Shown here: positions 24,728 through 39,600 of the stretch, in pieces | Position numbering within the stretch: the stretch's first letter is position 1 | How the letters are laid out: every line of letters begins with the position of its first letter | Assembly: GCA_035582835.1 (NCBI GenBank) | Contig: JAYKAV010000500.1 | Span: 691,144 to 755,143, forward strand | DNA from: Phoebastria nigripes | Taxonomy: Eukaryota; Chordata; Aves; Procellariiformes; Diomedeidae | Length of the DNA: 64,000 nt | Direction: 5' to 3' | Notes under the pieces: generated by a model | What the model was told of the DNA's origin: nothing | The model's database searches: none | The model's input: only the letters and a program-made list of their open reading frames with translations | Made by a program: the position numbers and the translations under genes

Positions 24728-25197
24728 NNNNNNNNNNNNNNNNNNNNNNNNNNNNNNNNNNNNNNNNNNNNNNNNNNNNNNNNNNNNNNNNNNNNNNNNN
24801 NNNNNNNNNNNNNNNNNNNNNNNNNNNNNNNNNNNNNNNNNNNNNNNNNNNNNNNNNNNNNNNNNNNNNNNNNNNNNNNNNNNNNNNNNNNNNNNNNNNN
24901 NNNNNNNNNNNNNNNNNNNNNNNNNNNNNNNNNNNNNNNNNNNNNNNNNNNNNNNNNNNNNNNNNNNNNNNNNNNNNNNNNNNNNNNNNNNNNNNNNNNN
25001 NNNNNNNNNNNNNNNNNNNNNNNNNNNNNNNNNNNNNNNNNNNNNNNNNNNNNNNNNNNNNNNNNNNNNNNNNNNNNNNNNNNNNNNNNNNNNNNNNNNN
25101 NNNNNNNNNNNNNNNNNNNNNNNNNNNNNNNNNNNNNNNNNNNNNNNNNNNNNNNNNNNNNNNNNNNNNNNNNNNNNNNNNNNNNNNNNNNNNNNNN
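24728..25197. other. Assembly gap (470 N)
   Basis: An unbroken run of N in the GC-rich divergent promoter. It hides the PPP6C upstream region and the first RABEPK coding exon(s), about 71 residues by comparison with human. Reading frames drawn across it are artefacts. Confidence 1.
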
Positions 25198-27428
25198 GGC
25201 GCGCACCGCTGGGCCGCGGCCGGCTGGAGCGGGCTGCGGCCGCGCTACGAGCACGCCACCTTCCTGCCCGCCGCCGCCCCCCCGCGCCTCTGGGTCTTCG
25301 GCGGCGCCCACCCGGCGGGGAACCGGAGCTGCGTCCAGGTGCTGGACCCGGGTGAGTGCCCCAGGACCCGTACCGGGCCCCGGGGCGCCGGCCCGCCCGG
25401 AGAGGCTGCCCAAAGGGCGGCTCAGTCACCCGGGGCTCCCCTCGGAATTCGGTCTCCGCGCTCGCCCCGCCGTGCCCCGGGAGCGGGGCCCGGAGCCGGC
25501 TCCGAGATGCAGAGCTGCGGGAGGCCTGGGCGCGCAGGACGGGCCGGCCGCAAAGCCGCCGCCTGGCTCCGTGATGGTGGCTGTTAGTTGGGAAGGGGAG
25601 CGGAGCGTGTTTTCTGTTGCCGCGTTGATTACTTTGTTAATCAAGTGTCTTAATTAGAAATAGGAACCTGGGAGAGTCCTGAAGTGAGTGGTGTTCAGCC
25701 ACTGCCTAGGACGTTTCACACATCCTCAGCAGCCATAGGAGACTGTCTGTATGTGTTTGGAGGGGGAGATAAAGGAGCAGAACCTGTTACAGACCAGCAG
25801 CTTCACGTGTTTGACACAGGTACCTCGGGACGCGTGAAGGGCTGTTATGCCAAACAGTGGACTCCGTCCTCTGTTGAATGGGTGGTCTGCGTTTCAGATT
25901 CAATCAAAGACGTGGAAATGTTGGGCCTCTGCTTGGGCTACGAGTTTAAATGGATGGGTGGATGTTCCTCACTGTTGACATGCACTTACCTTTATGTGGT
26001 CACTGGGAATTTGGGCCAAAATGGCAGCGTAGAGCTCTGGGATGAGGAACACCGTGGGAGAGGGGAGTGGTTTGTCATGTTTGCCCGACAGCCGATTCCT
26101 TTCTGTGGTGGCATCGTCCTGTGCTGCTCATGTACTGTTGGAGTTGTCCCGTTCATTCTTATGGCCCTGTGCGCACCAGAAAGGGTTTGCTTCCCAGTTT
26201 GAATTAATCTGTCCTGCTACCGGGTGACCCAAACAGCACACAGAGCTCCGTCAGAGGGCTTGCCTGCCCTTTACGATACGGCATTAACTCTTCTCTGACC
26301 CTGCTGGAAGCACTTCCTTAGGAAGCCTCAGCAGGGCTCTGGGGTCACCGGTTTGTAGAGCTTCCAGAGTTTTCTTCCTAATGCACGTGTACTCCCATTT
26401 TTAGCCACCTTGACCTGGTCCCAGCCAGATACTGACGGTGATCCCCCCTCTCCTCGGCATGGACATGTTGTGGTTGCAGTTGGGACCAAACTCTTCATAC
26501 ATGGAGGTTTAGCTGGTGATATTTTTTACAATGATCTGTTCTGCATTGATATAAGTAAGTACAGATATAGGTACTGTAGAGCAATAGCTGTTGTGTGATG
26601 TGTTTTGATTTTGGGGAACCTTTTTTCTAAAAGTTCTAAGCGCTTAAAATATTACCATATTTATTTAAAACAACAAAACTTGTGGTTTTTTTATAATGCA
26701 TAACCATAGACACGTTCTTGTTCTCCAACAGATGACATGAGATGGGTTAAGATACCAGCCACTGGTGATGTCCCAGGAGGACGGGCATCCCACTCATCAG
26801 CTGTGTTTAAAGACCACTTGTACATTTTTGGTGGAATAGGTCCAGATGGGACACTAGATACTACGTACAAGTATCACATAGGTAGGGAGACTTCCCTCAG
26901 CTGTGTAGTGGTAAATGCCAGTCTGCTGGAAAATGCATTACCCCTCAGCTCCTGGGCTTCACCTTCCTAGCAGTCAGTGTCATTGCACTGGGGTTACACC
27001 AGTACAAGCCTAGACGCTGAAATGCTCTATAATGTTGAAAACTAATCTAATGAATGATGTCACTGTCCCAGCATGCTTTTTAAGCCTGTGAAGCTACATT
27101 TGAAGATGTGAATGTGTATCTTTGCACTGCAGAGAAGCAGCAGTGGACGCTCCTACAGTTCGATTCCCCTCTGCCTGCTGGGAGGCTGGACCATGCCATG
27201 TGCGTCGTTCCCTGGCAGGCTGGCAGGAGCGCAGACACCGGAGCCATCACCTGGGAAGACAAAGCTGGGAAAGAGTCGACTGTGTCAGCAGACAAAGCTG
27301 GCCCCCTCCTGAACAGCCAGGATGAGGGGTGTGCTGAAGACACAGTTGTGCATCTACTGTTAGTATTTGGTGGGATGGACACACAGGGGGAAATATACAG
27401 GGAGTGTATTGTCAGTCTGATTGAATAG
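25198..27428 (+). CDS. RABEPK: Rab9 effector protein with kelch motifs (p40), 5'-partial
   Basis: RABEPK is a Rab9-GTP effector that promotes mannose-6-phosphate receptor transport from late endosomes to the TGN. Visible exons: 25198-25351 (left edge is the gap), 25664-25819, 26405-26554, 26732-26881 and 27133-27428. All join in frame, giving 301 residues and a TAG stop; human has 372. Successive kelch blades show as RLWVFGGAHPAGN, CLYVFGGGDKGAE, KLFIHGGLAGD, HLYIFGGIGPDG and LLVFGGMDTQGE. RTFHTSSAAIG and PRHGHV match the human protein. The acidic, poorly conserved loop before the last blade is in the final exon, as in human. The first exon segment starts at the equivalent of about human residue 72, so the first one or two blades are missing because of the gap, not the biology. 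Confidence 0.95.
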
Positions 27429-27503
27429 CAGAGCTGCAGTCCTGCACTGCACCAGCCTTTTCTACACAGTTTTTATAATACTGTCAGATTAATTCTTCTT
27501 TTC

Positions 27504-27509
27504 AATAAA
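27504..27509 (+). terminator. RABEPK: RABEPK poly(A) signal
   Basis: A canonical AATAAA 76 bases after the RABEPK stop, giving a short 3' UTR. A second + strand AATAAA lies at 27860-27865. Confidence 0.75.
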
Positions 27510-28575
27510 CACATTCCTACCCTCAAACAGATGGCACTGTGCTAACACACCTGGGGCAGGCGGCTGCTGCTGCCACTTGACCACAGGTTGCTAGGATGTT
27601 GGCCACAGAAACACTTATATCTGCAAAGCCACAGCATTACCTGGAAACAAAGTTTTCTGGTGGGACGACATGCGTTTTAGCTTTCACTATTTTGAAAATG
27701 AGTGAATGAAAACCAGAAAAAAAAGTGTCCCCCCCATCAGGGAAAATGTGAAGTGCTAAGTGGTTCTAAGGCAGTATTAGAGCAGGCACCACAAAAGCTT
27801 CTTCTGCACTCAGGTCAATTTCTTATCTAATCCCATGGATGGGATAAGGATTATGGTCAAATAAAGACTGAGGTTTTTTTTTTTAAAGAACATTTATTAG
27901 GTGTAGACTAGTTTTCAGTCTTCAGACAACTGGTCCCTTGTCTCATGTGAGACTAATAAAGCTTCTAAAAATAGTTTTAATACTACAGGAAGTTATACTT
28001 GTAGTTAAACTAGTCTCCTCTCCCTCACATGCTTTGCATTTAAGTTTGCATCATCACTCTGATGCAGGCGAGTAGCTCTGAGTGATTGATAACCTACCTC
28101 TCCAGCAAGCAGCTTACAGGCTCTAGTGAAGCTGCACAAGCAAGACCACCCCCCTTCCTTATAAGGATCTATTACATCATAAACCTCACTACAGTTCCAA
28201 GTACACCAGCACACTTCAGAAACAGGGTGTAGTGCTCGTCAGGAGTTCCTGTTCAACCAAGGGCAACAGATGCCAAGCTTCTGGAGCTGTTGCAGCACCT
28301 GTTCCCCACCCCTGGAACAGAGGGCTTGAGCACAGAGCAGGAGATGGGCCAAGGGGACCTTCCCTTAGGAGACCTCCCCTGTGCTCAGCAAGGCTTGCTG
28401 GGGGCGAGCAGTAGCCCCAAGGGCAGGGCTGTTACCATTGCTTACCTCAACAGGGTACCATACCGACAGCTGATCTGAATCCTATGGTTTAGGCATAATC
28501 CACATCCTGGGTAAAACTAGCTGCTGTAACTAATGGAAAACACAAACTAGAACCAAGTCCAGTGTAAATAACAAA
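27510..28575. other. Convergent intergenic region RABEPK-HSPA5
   Basis: About 1.07 kb between the proximal poly(A) signals of two convergent genes. It contains a facing pair of further hexamers, + strand AATAAA at 27860-27865 and minus-strand AATAAA at 27893-27898, only 28 bases apart. These could be distal ends for both genes. No coding sequence or RNA gene is recognised. Confidence 0.6.
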
Positions 28576-28581
28576 TTTATT
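28576..28581 (-). terminator. HSPA5: HSPA5 proximal poly(A) signal
   Basis: A minus-strand AATAAA (TTTATT on +) about 300 bases beyond the HSPA5 stop. A distal hexamer at 27893-27898 would give a 3' UTR of about 1 kb. Confidence 0.75.
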
Positions 28582-28882
28582 GTGGTCACTTCAGGTAGAA
28601 AAGTTCTACACCAAATTCACATGACCGAGTTGTTAAATAGAGCGCTTCCACTGCCAATACTTCTAAACCCATGTCGCATTTACACTCCCCCCCGCTACCC
28701 TTCCCTCCCCAGACATCAAGCAACTGCTAACGAAAAGCAGTATACAGCCACTTTGGGCTAGCGTTTCCAGCTCCACTCACGAGTGAAGATTCAGAGTTAC
28801 ATTCCAAATTAAGAGTTCAATATTTTAAACAAGTGTTCCTGAGTCCAATATATACACACACAACATTCGGAGATGCCAGTAT

Positions 28883-32710
<3,828 letters not shown>

Positions 32711-32930
32711 GCCGACCGCTCGCCCGTGCCACCCTGCCGAGAAGCCGCCGGTCACAAAATGGAGGCGCCACGTGCGCGGCCAGCAGCAGCAGCGCCGCCC
32801 GCCCCCCCCACCCGGCCGGGCCGCGCCAGGCCCTGCAGGCCCCCCCAGGCCCGCACCGCCGCCCTTACCGTCACCACCCGCACCGCCGCGCCCCGAACTG
32901 CTGCTGAGCGGCCAGGCCGCGCCGCCCGCC

Positions 32931-32938
32931 CTTATATA
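32931..32938 (-). promoter_or_regulatory. HSPA5: HSPA5 TATA box
   Basis: TATATAAG on the minus strand, 221 bases upstream of the HSPA5 ATG and 17 bases downstream of the nearest ER-stress element. This implies a start site near 32900-32908 and a 5' UTR of about 190-200 bases. No ATG is seen in that interval on the sense strand. Confidence 0.9.
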
Positions 32939-32954
32939 CCTTCCGTTACTCCTT

Positions 32955-32973
32955 CGTGGAGGCTCGCCATTGG
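32955..32973 (-). promoter_or_regulatory. HSPA5: ER stress response element (ERSE), perfect
   Basis: On the minus strand CCAAT, nine bases, then CCACG: the exact ERSE consensus bound by NF-Y and ATF6 (CGTGG-N9-ATTGG on +). It is the TATA-proximal member of a ladder upstream of HSPA5. Confidence 0.95.
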
Positions 32974-32986
32974 CTGCAGAGCCCTC

Positions 32987-33005
32987 GCTGGAGCCTCTCC
33001 ATTGG
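32987..33005 (-). promoter_or_regulatory. HSPA5: ERSE-like element 2
   Basis: On the minus strand CCAAT-N9-CCAGC, keeping the exact spacing of an ERSE but with CCAGC in place of CCACG. It begins 32 bases from the first element, about three helical turns. Confidence 0.8.
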
Positions 33006-33019
33006 TTGGCTGCTACTAA

Positions 33020-33038
33020 GCTGGCTTTCCTTGATTGG
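33020..33038 (-). promoter_or_regulatory. HSPA5: ERSE-like element 3
   Basis: On the minus strand CCAAT-N9-CCAGC again, 33 bases from element 2. It has the same variant half-site as element 2, so the two look like deliberate low-affinity copies rather than random decay. Confidence 0.78.
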
Positions 33039-33092
33039 CGAGAATCAGGCGGTCCCTCTGACATGCCTGGCGCGCCCCCCTCCCGCCACCCC

Positions 33093-33163
33093 ATTGGTTC
33101 ACCCCGCCGGCGTCGCGGACCTATCAACAGAAAAGCGTGAGCCAAGCGGAGGGAGCCCATTGG
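33093..33163 (-). promoter_or_regulatory. HSPA5: Two further upstream CCAAT boxes
   Basis: ATTGG (CCAAT on the minus strand) at 33093-33097 and 33159-33163. The second is preceded at the N9 distance by AGCGG, a weaker ERSE-like match. Together with the three ERSE sites there are five same-orientation CCAAT boxes in 195 bases. Confidence 0.6.
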
Positions 33164-33210
33164 CTGGGGGCGGCCGTCATGGGGAGGCCAGGGCAGGGGA
33201 CGGGGGGACG

Positions 33211-33223
33211 TTCTGGAAGTTTC
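33211..33223. promoter_or_regulatory. Perfect three-unit heat-shock element
   Basis: TTCTGGAAGTTTC gives alternating TTC-nn-GAA-nn-TTC, the HSF-binding consensus. It sits about 270 bases upstream of the HSPA5 TATA box. The last unit overlaps GTTTCCATGGTTAC (33219-33232), an imperfect RFX X-box-like palindrome. The target gene (HSPA5 or a divergent transcript) is not decided by sequence. Confidence 0.65.
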
Positions 33224-33232
33224 CATGGTTAC

Positions 33233-36060
33233 CGACCCCGGGTGGGACGGAGCCCGCCATGGCGGGGGGTCGGCCCTGGCGGCCCGCGCACCCGCGACGC
33301 CTCCCGCCCCGGGGCGCCCGCAGCGGCCCTGGCAGCGCCCCCAGGACCCCGTGAGGGAGGTACGGTGAGGCAGGGGCCCTGCGGCGGCCCTGGCACTGGG
33401 GCCTGGCCTTGGCTGGGTCAATGCATCCCGAGTAGGGCCTGGCCCAGCGGGGCCTTCTGAGCCCGCGGACAGGCACCCGTGAGCCCCCGTCCTTGAGCAG
33501 CCGCAGAAGCGCGGGAGACAAGGTGATAATGTGGGCGGCCAGCCCTGAGGAGACGTGGGTTTCTCCACACGTGCCTCGGGGTGTGGACCCCATCCTGGGG
33601 CCTGTCCCTGGGCAGGCATGCTGTGCTTCGCACCGGCCCCAGCCAGGGAGCCAGCAGGTCGCTCAAGGAAGGCACTTGCCACCTTCTGAACCGTGATGTC
33701 TCAACACTGAGTCACCATGTCCTCACTCAGATGTAACTCACTGCACAGTGTTACATCAGCCCCTTGGCTTCTTGGGATGGAGACTCCACAGGAAGGTGAA
33801 GGCGCAATCTGTGGGAGTGTACATCCACCCAGATCACCCCTACGTTATGTAGGTAACAGGCCTGGCTGCATCTCTGCCATCCGTTTGCTTACACGCTGCN
33901 GATCCTGCATACATATGTGATCTACCTGCTTATATTTAAAACCACATTTTAAAGCAAAAGTTAAAACTACAGAACTCCAAATTAAAAATGAAAGTTTTGG
34001 GTGATTGAAGAGTGATGTAAGATGAGAAACTAGAAGTTGTCCATTCACCTTTGGATGATACCAGATCTGAAATCCAGCAAAAATAATTTCAGGTAGTTGT
34101 AGTATAAAAAAAAGTGGTTACAAATAGAGAGAGACACCACTGTGTTCAGGCAGCATTCTGTGAGCGTAAATGACTTTTATTTAAAAGTTACCTTTTGTGC
34201 CAGCAGGGCCTGGCCCAGCTGCTGGGATTTCTTACGGTTATGAAGTGAGACATTGTCAAAAGACTTCGTTGTTACTCAACACACATCTGGAAATGCTATT
34301 TTGATCTTGATACTGTTCTTCCTATTTTGAAGTATATTTTGTGTCCTTTTTGTGAACCTGTTTGTGGTTCTCATTTTTTAATTGAATTATATCTGCAGTG
34401 CATTCACATTGATTTGATTTTCTCCTTTTAAAAATCTTGAGCTGTCTGATGCAAATTACTGAGCTTAGTCTTTGGAAGAGAATTATCTCCTAGTATAGCA
34501 TGTGTCCTGAGAACTGTAAATAATGTAAGCATTTTATTTCTCCTTAGGAAACCTTGCGCAGACAAGGCGGGGGACNGGGAAGTTTCATGCTTCTAGGCCC
34601 TGGGCTCATTTTCCTCAGTTCTCTAGGGGGAGTGCTGTGGTAAATACAGCCGGTATTCTGTGTTACTGTTGGGAATACAGCGTGACAGCTGGCTGTGTGG
34701 TACCAGACGTAACAGTTTGCTGGTGTCTTGTGTGTTTGGGCTTGATGAACATTTTTTTGTTATATTTCAGTTTGCCGTAGTTGTTTCTAAAATGTTATTT
34801 GGATATTAAAAATTCAGTTACATAAGACATTCTCTTTTATCAGAGAAGAGAATTCAGGGCAGTAACTGTGTCAGTTAAGAAAAAGGCACACAGACAATAT
34901 TTTGGAGAGCGAGAGATACAAAGTGTAAATGTTTGGCTTTTGTTTTGAGTTGCCTGTTGGGAAGAGCTTTGCAGATAACTTGGGCATAAAAAGCAAGCAG
35001 CTGTGGTGACTCAGGAAGCATCTCTCCCACTGAAATCACCGTCAAGCCTGGATACCGTGCCCTTCTTCATAGGGTGTCTGGGAACTCGTCCGTCCTGGAG
35101 GGTTTGCAGCGCCGGGTGGCATTTGGAGCCCCAGCCGATTGCTAACGCTGTACGCTGCGACTGGGCATCCCTCTCCAAGGGAGCTACGCAGTACTGACCC
35201 AAACTGCAAAGGGTACTTATGTGTCTCCAATGATCTTTTTTTCCCCCATGGAGAACAGGCTTCTTAAATCCTCTGTTGGGACAAATTCTCATGTAATAAG
35301 TTATGTTCTACTATTTAGTTTTCCCTGGTATTTCTGCTGGGCATAATATTTGACTTGTGTGTTATGAGGAGCAATCGCACATGTCAAGAGCTGTGGTTTT
35401 GGACTCNATCCCCGTCCCTGCAGATCAATCGCTCTGTGACCTTACCATGTTCTTCTGTCAGTCTGAGCCTCTTGTTTTCAATTGCNCGGTTGTACCAGGC
35501 CCTGTCAGGTGTCAGTGAGAGCTGTACGTTTTCTGAGAATCTCGAAAAGAGGGGCAAAGTGAAAATCATTCTGTGGCTGTATTGCATTAATCACGTCTTA
35601 GGCTGGAGTTACGTATGTTGCTATTTATGATGAAGCAACTGCTATTCTCTAGGCTAGATTGCTCCATATAGAGCCGTGCTTTCGCACTTGGCATACCCGC
35701 CTGTTAGCAACTTTCGCCGGGCTTTTTGACCCGCTGTAATGGCCGACACTTATGGATCTGACCTGTTTGTAAAGCACCTGGCGATGAAACGCACCATATC
35801 GAGATGTCCTATAGATAAGTGCTGGCTACCTAAATAGCCTCTGCAACAGGGATTGATCTTACCACACCACGAAGAGCTTGCCCAACGCCCAATTCCCCCC
35901 CCAGACACANCCCCCCTGAGCCCACCCTCCACCCTCAGCATCGCTCTTCCCTCCAAACTCTCCCCTCGCCTTCCTCCAAAAATAGTTGGGGTGAAAAACG
36001 GGCGGCTGGGCAATGGGCTAAATAAAGAAAGGTGCGATTTAAAAATAAAATACATATAGT
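33233..36060. other. Intergenic region HSPA5-GAPVD1
   Basis: The first 250 bases extend the HSPA5 CpG island and include a short + strand frame starting [12 protein letters not shown] at 33259, which looks like chance in GC-rich DNA. From about 33700 to 35900 the sequence is ordinary AT-rich intergenic DNA with several isolated Ns (33900, 34576, 35407, 35486, 35910). I recognise no gene, RNA or repeat family in it. Confidence 0.55.
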
Positions 36061-36069
36061 GGAGGGGAG

Positions 36070-36640
36070 GAATGAGGAGGATAGGGGCTCAGCGCTGGGG
36101 TTTGGGGGGGTGGGGGTTGCTCCATCGCCTGAGGGGCAGGCGTGGGCCGGGGCCGGGCGGTCGGCGGCGGAGCCGGGGCGCTGGCCGGGTAGGGGCGCGC
36201 TCGTAACACCCCCCCCTCCTCCGCGGTACCGCTTGGCTTCCCCCCTCCGCGTTGCTCTGAGGAGGAGGAGGAGGGCCGGGGAGCGGCGGGGACGGGGAGG
36301 AAGGCGAGGCCAGGCCGCCTCGCAGCCCTCCCGCCGGCCCGGGCCTGACAAAACCCCTTTGGTTTTTCAGGGAAGCGAGTGGGAAGGCGGGCGGCGCGGC
36401 GGGGGCAGCCCTCCGGGGGACCGAGCCGTGGGTAGGTAGGCTGTATTTATTTATATTTAACTCTGGGGAGGGAGGTTTGTCCAGAGCCGTGTGCGGGAGT
36501 AGAGGTGCGGGGTCTGCGGGGGGACGGCTGGTGCCCTGGGAGCGGCGGGGGGCACCGAGCGAAGTTGGCCGTAAGATTTCCTCGAGTGTTGTTTATCTGT
36601 GCCTTTTTTCTCTGTCAGCTGCCTCTGGCCGGAGCCAGTC
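36070..36640 (+). promoter_or_regulatory. GAPVD1: GAPVD1 CpG-island promoter and non-coding exon 1
   Basis: A strongly CpG-rich island about 6.5 kb upstream of the GAPVD1 coding start, with no other gene to account for it. A plausible non-coding exon 1 ends near 36431 at a donor GG|gtaggt. The coding exon at 42854 begins with 31 bases of 5' UTR after a clear acceptor, so an upstream non-coding exon is required. Exact exon 1 limits are uncertain. Confidence 0.65.
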
Positions 36641-39600
36641 CTACCTGCCATGTTAGTGTCTGAGAACCGGTAGTTCTTGAGGTTTGTGGAGGTATTCGAA
36701 AAATTGAAGCACTTGGCGGTGGGGGCCCTCTCTGCTCTCGGCCACTGTGGGATTGGGCAACGAGTCGCTATCAAAGCGGCTCGGCGTGAACGTCGCTGCC
36801 GTCTCTCCTTTATGGTTTTCATGTTTTGCAGGTTTAAAACTTGTAACTTGATGGGTATCGTAACTTCCCTTTTTTGTCACTAACAGACCCTTAATGCTGA
36901 AGAACTCGACCAAGCGAGTATCTGTCTTTTTTCTTGCAAAGTCATGATACTGTGCTCTGAAGGAAGAGAGCCGTTACGATTAAGCTCTCAAACTGAGCAT
37001 GTGACGCTACACTTACTGATAGGTAGAATGCTATTTTTGTGGACGATGCAGTTGACTCGCAAGTAGAAGCTGCAATTTGAAGATGGTGGAGGGGGAAATG
37101 GCACCGATAGTGCATGAAATCCGAAATACTGCGCTTCTATAAAAGCAGCAGGATGGTGGTTTTAGGAAGGGGACTTCTAAACTTCCTGGTGGACCGCGGA
37201 TGGGATGTTTGACGATGAGGAAGGGAGCTAGTCTCAAGAGAAGGGGCTGGGAGCAGGTTGTTTTTGTCAGTTTGAGCAGCTTTGAGTTCTGCACTTCTTC
37301 TGACTAAAAGTTTATTAGTACGACTCCTTATGTAAGGGGAACTCCTCTTTCTAGCATCACAAGCAAATGGAGTAGATTTTAGCATGGTTGTATGCTTTTG
37401 TTGACTTTATGCAACACAGTAATACCGTAGTAGATAATTTAGTAGCCAACTGATCCTGTGCATTACTGATAAGTTCTGTTAAGGGGCATGAGAAGTGAGA
37501 TGCTCCTTGCACGTGAATCTTCCTGGATAGACAGTATGTTCAATGCTAGCTGCAGAGCAGCCGCTGGGCAGAAACAAACTTGAGGTATGAGTTTCTTATT
37601 AATATTGATTAGATAGTTGAACTGTAGCAAATTGAAATGCATTTTGCATGTTGTACACATGTTTTGAGATGGTGGGTATTGTAACGTGAGAGTTCAGCAG
37701 ATAACTCCTAGGTCATGGTGAACTATCCTACTGAAAAANGGATTTTTTAGCTCAATTTTGGGAGATAGGCTGTTAGCTTATATAAAGAAATAAGGCTTGT
37801 TAGTTATTACTACAAATATTAATGAAGAAAGAGGTACTTCATCTGGGGTGAATTAGCATGGAAGCTATTCAAGCTCGCTTAGGAATTATTTTTCAGTAAG
37901 ACGGAATGATTTTAGTTTTGCCTTGCCCTGCCCTGCCTACTTTAGATCTGCCCAAACTTGCTTTGGAAGTTTAGTCTTGTGTAGCGAGACTCAGGAGGGG
38001 CAAATAACCCTGAGCAGGAAACGCTGGAGGAGGAAGAAGAATCTGGTGTACTAGCAGTATTTACTACTTTGCTTAATCTCTTTTCTGTCAACTGAATTGC
38101 AGAAATATTCAACAGAGATGTCGCTTGTTCCTGTATGGCACAGTACAAAACCACATACTTTGTAAGTTGGATTTCAGTACCTAAAGATTAAATGCAGTGT
38201 TTTCCAGGACTTTTAAACGTAGGAAGCAATCTATGTCCTGTGTTCATCAAAGGCATAGATTGTCTTGGGTTCTGAACAAACTTATGTTATGCTGATAGCA
38301 GGGCAAAACATCTTAGATGCTGTCAGGTCATGCAATCTTTGTTGTTGATACGGGGGAGCATCACGAAGTGAAATTGTTTGAATTGTTGTGCTAAGCTTCT
38401 CTTACCACGTCACAGCTTTTAGTAGGTTACTAAAAAGTCTTGAAATAACTGACAAAAAATTGAAATGTTTTCATATCAAAATGAAATTGCCAGAATTGAA
38501 AAATAATTTGCACGTAGCAGGAGCTATTTAATATCTGTTGTTTCTTCAGCCACAGCAGACTGTTGGATATCTAAATTTCCTAAACTGTCTCCTTTATACA
38601 ATTATGTACAGACATCTATTATTTCAAGTATGGTGCATGGTAGTCATAAACCAGGTAGTTGGATAATTATGGGCACCTTTTTGTTTACGAGAAACCGATA
38701 AGGTAATCTGACAAACAATGTTCTGGAATTAGTACCAGCTGAAGCTGCCGCCGCTCGCTCTGCTCTAATGCTGCCTTCTGTAGTGTGTTACCAAATACGT
38801 AACTGTGGCTAATTGCTTCTAAAGCTCTTGTCCCGAATGCTGGTGTGGAGTGAGTGTTGTGTAGCCTGGGAAGGTCAGAGAATGCAACTGTTGTCTTTTC
38901 ATAATGATCATAAAGGGATGAGGTTTTTGGAGGGGAGCAGTGTGTGTCATGTAGGTGTGTTAGTGGTACAATAGTTTCTTCTTTCAGGACAGGCTGTGTT
39001 AATAGTATCAGTATCTGAAGAGAGTAATAGCATGTGCATCTTGCTCAACGAGGCTTTTTGGGTTTTCTGTACTGTGTTGCAAGTTTTCTTTAGAGCCTGT
39101 CTGAAGCCTGCTGAAGTATTGTGTGTATTAAACTACCTGCTTTACATCTCTAGTGTTCTCAAATGTCTGCCAGAAGCTTAAGGTGAAGACAAAGTTGTTT
39201 GCACTGTTGCTTGCTATACTTGTGTGACTTCAGAATAATTCATTTTTAAAAACTGGTAAATGGGAGTGAATGAGGCGTTCCTCTTCATAGAGGTGTATTT
39301 CAGTAGCAGTCACTAGCAATCAAATGAGTTTAATTTTTATGGAGGATTATAAAGACGAGGAAGCTGCTGATCCCTTTTTTCTTATACATAGGGTAAAAAC
39401 TGCTGTCGTGCAGTTGACTTCCTGCAGATCCACAGGAAAATCCTGTGGATTTTCATAGTTCTTGACAAAGCAGTGGTACTTCTTAACCTGCTGCGGTTCA
39501 GTTTTCTTGCTTTTGTTATTTCTGGTGTTCTACAGTAGAGACAGATAAGATAGATGCATGGGTAGTGGCCAATTGATAGGATATTATCAAGTAGTCATGG

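Noticed and set aside
24080..25587. Very long open frames on both strands (300-450 codons) across the N run
   Set aside because: They are open only because 470 Ns cannot contain a stop. The real content is PPP6C exons 1-3 on one side and RABEPK on the other.
28040..28100. Possible C/D-box snoRNA (CTGATGC and CTGA-like words)
   Set aside because: The C box does not match RUGAUGA, and no terminal stem pairs.
33259..33354. Short + strand frame [12 protein letters not shown] as a possible divergent gene beside HSPA5
   Set aside because: Thirty-one codons of Arg/Pro/Gly in a CpG island, with no continuation by splicing that I can support.
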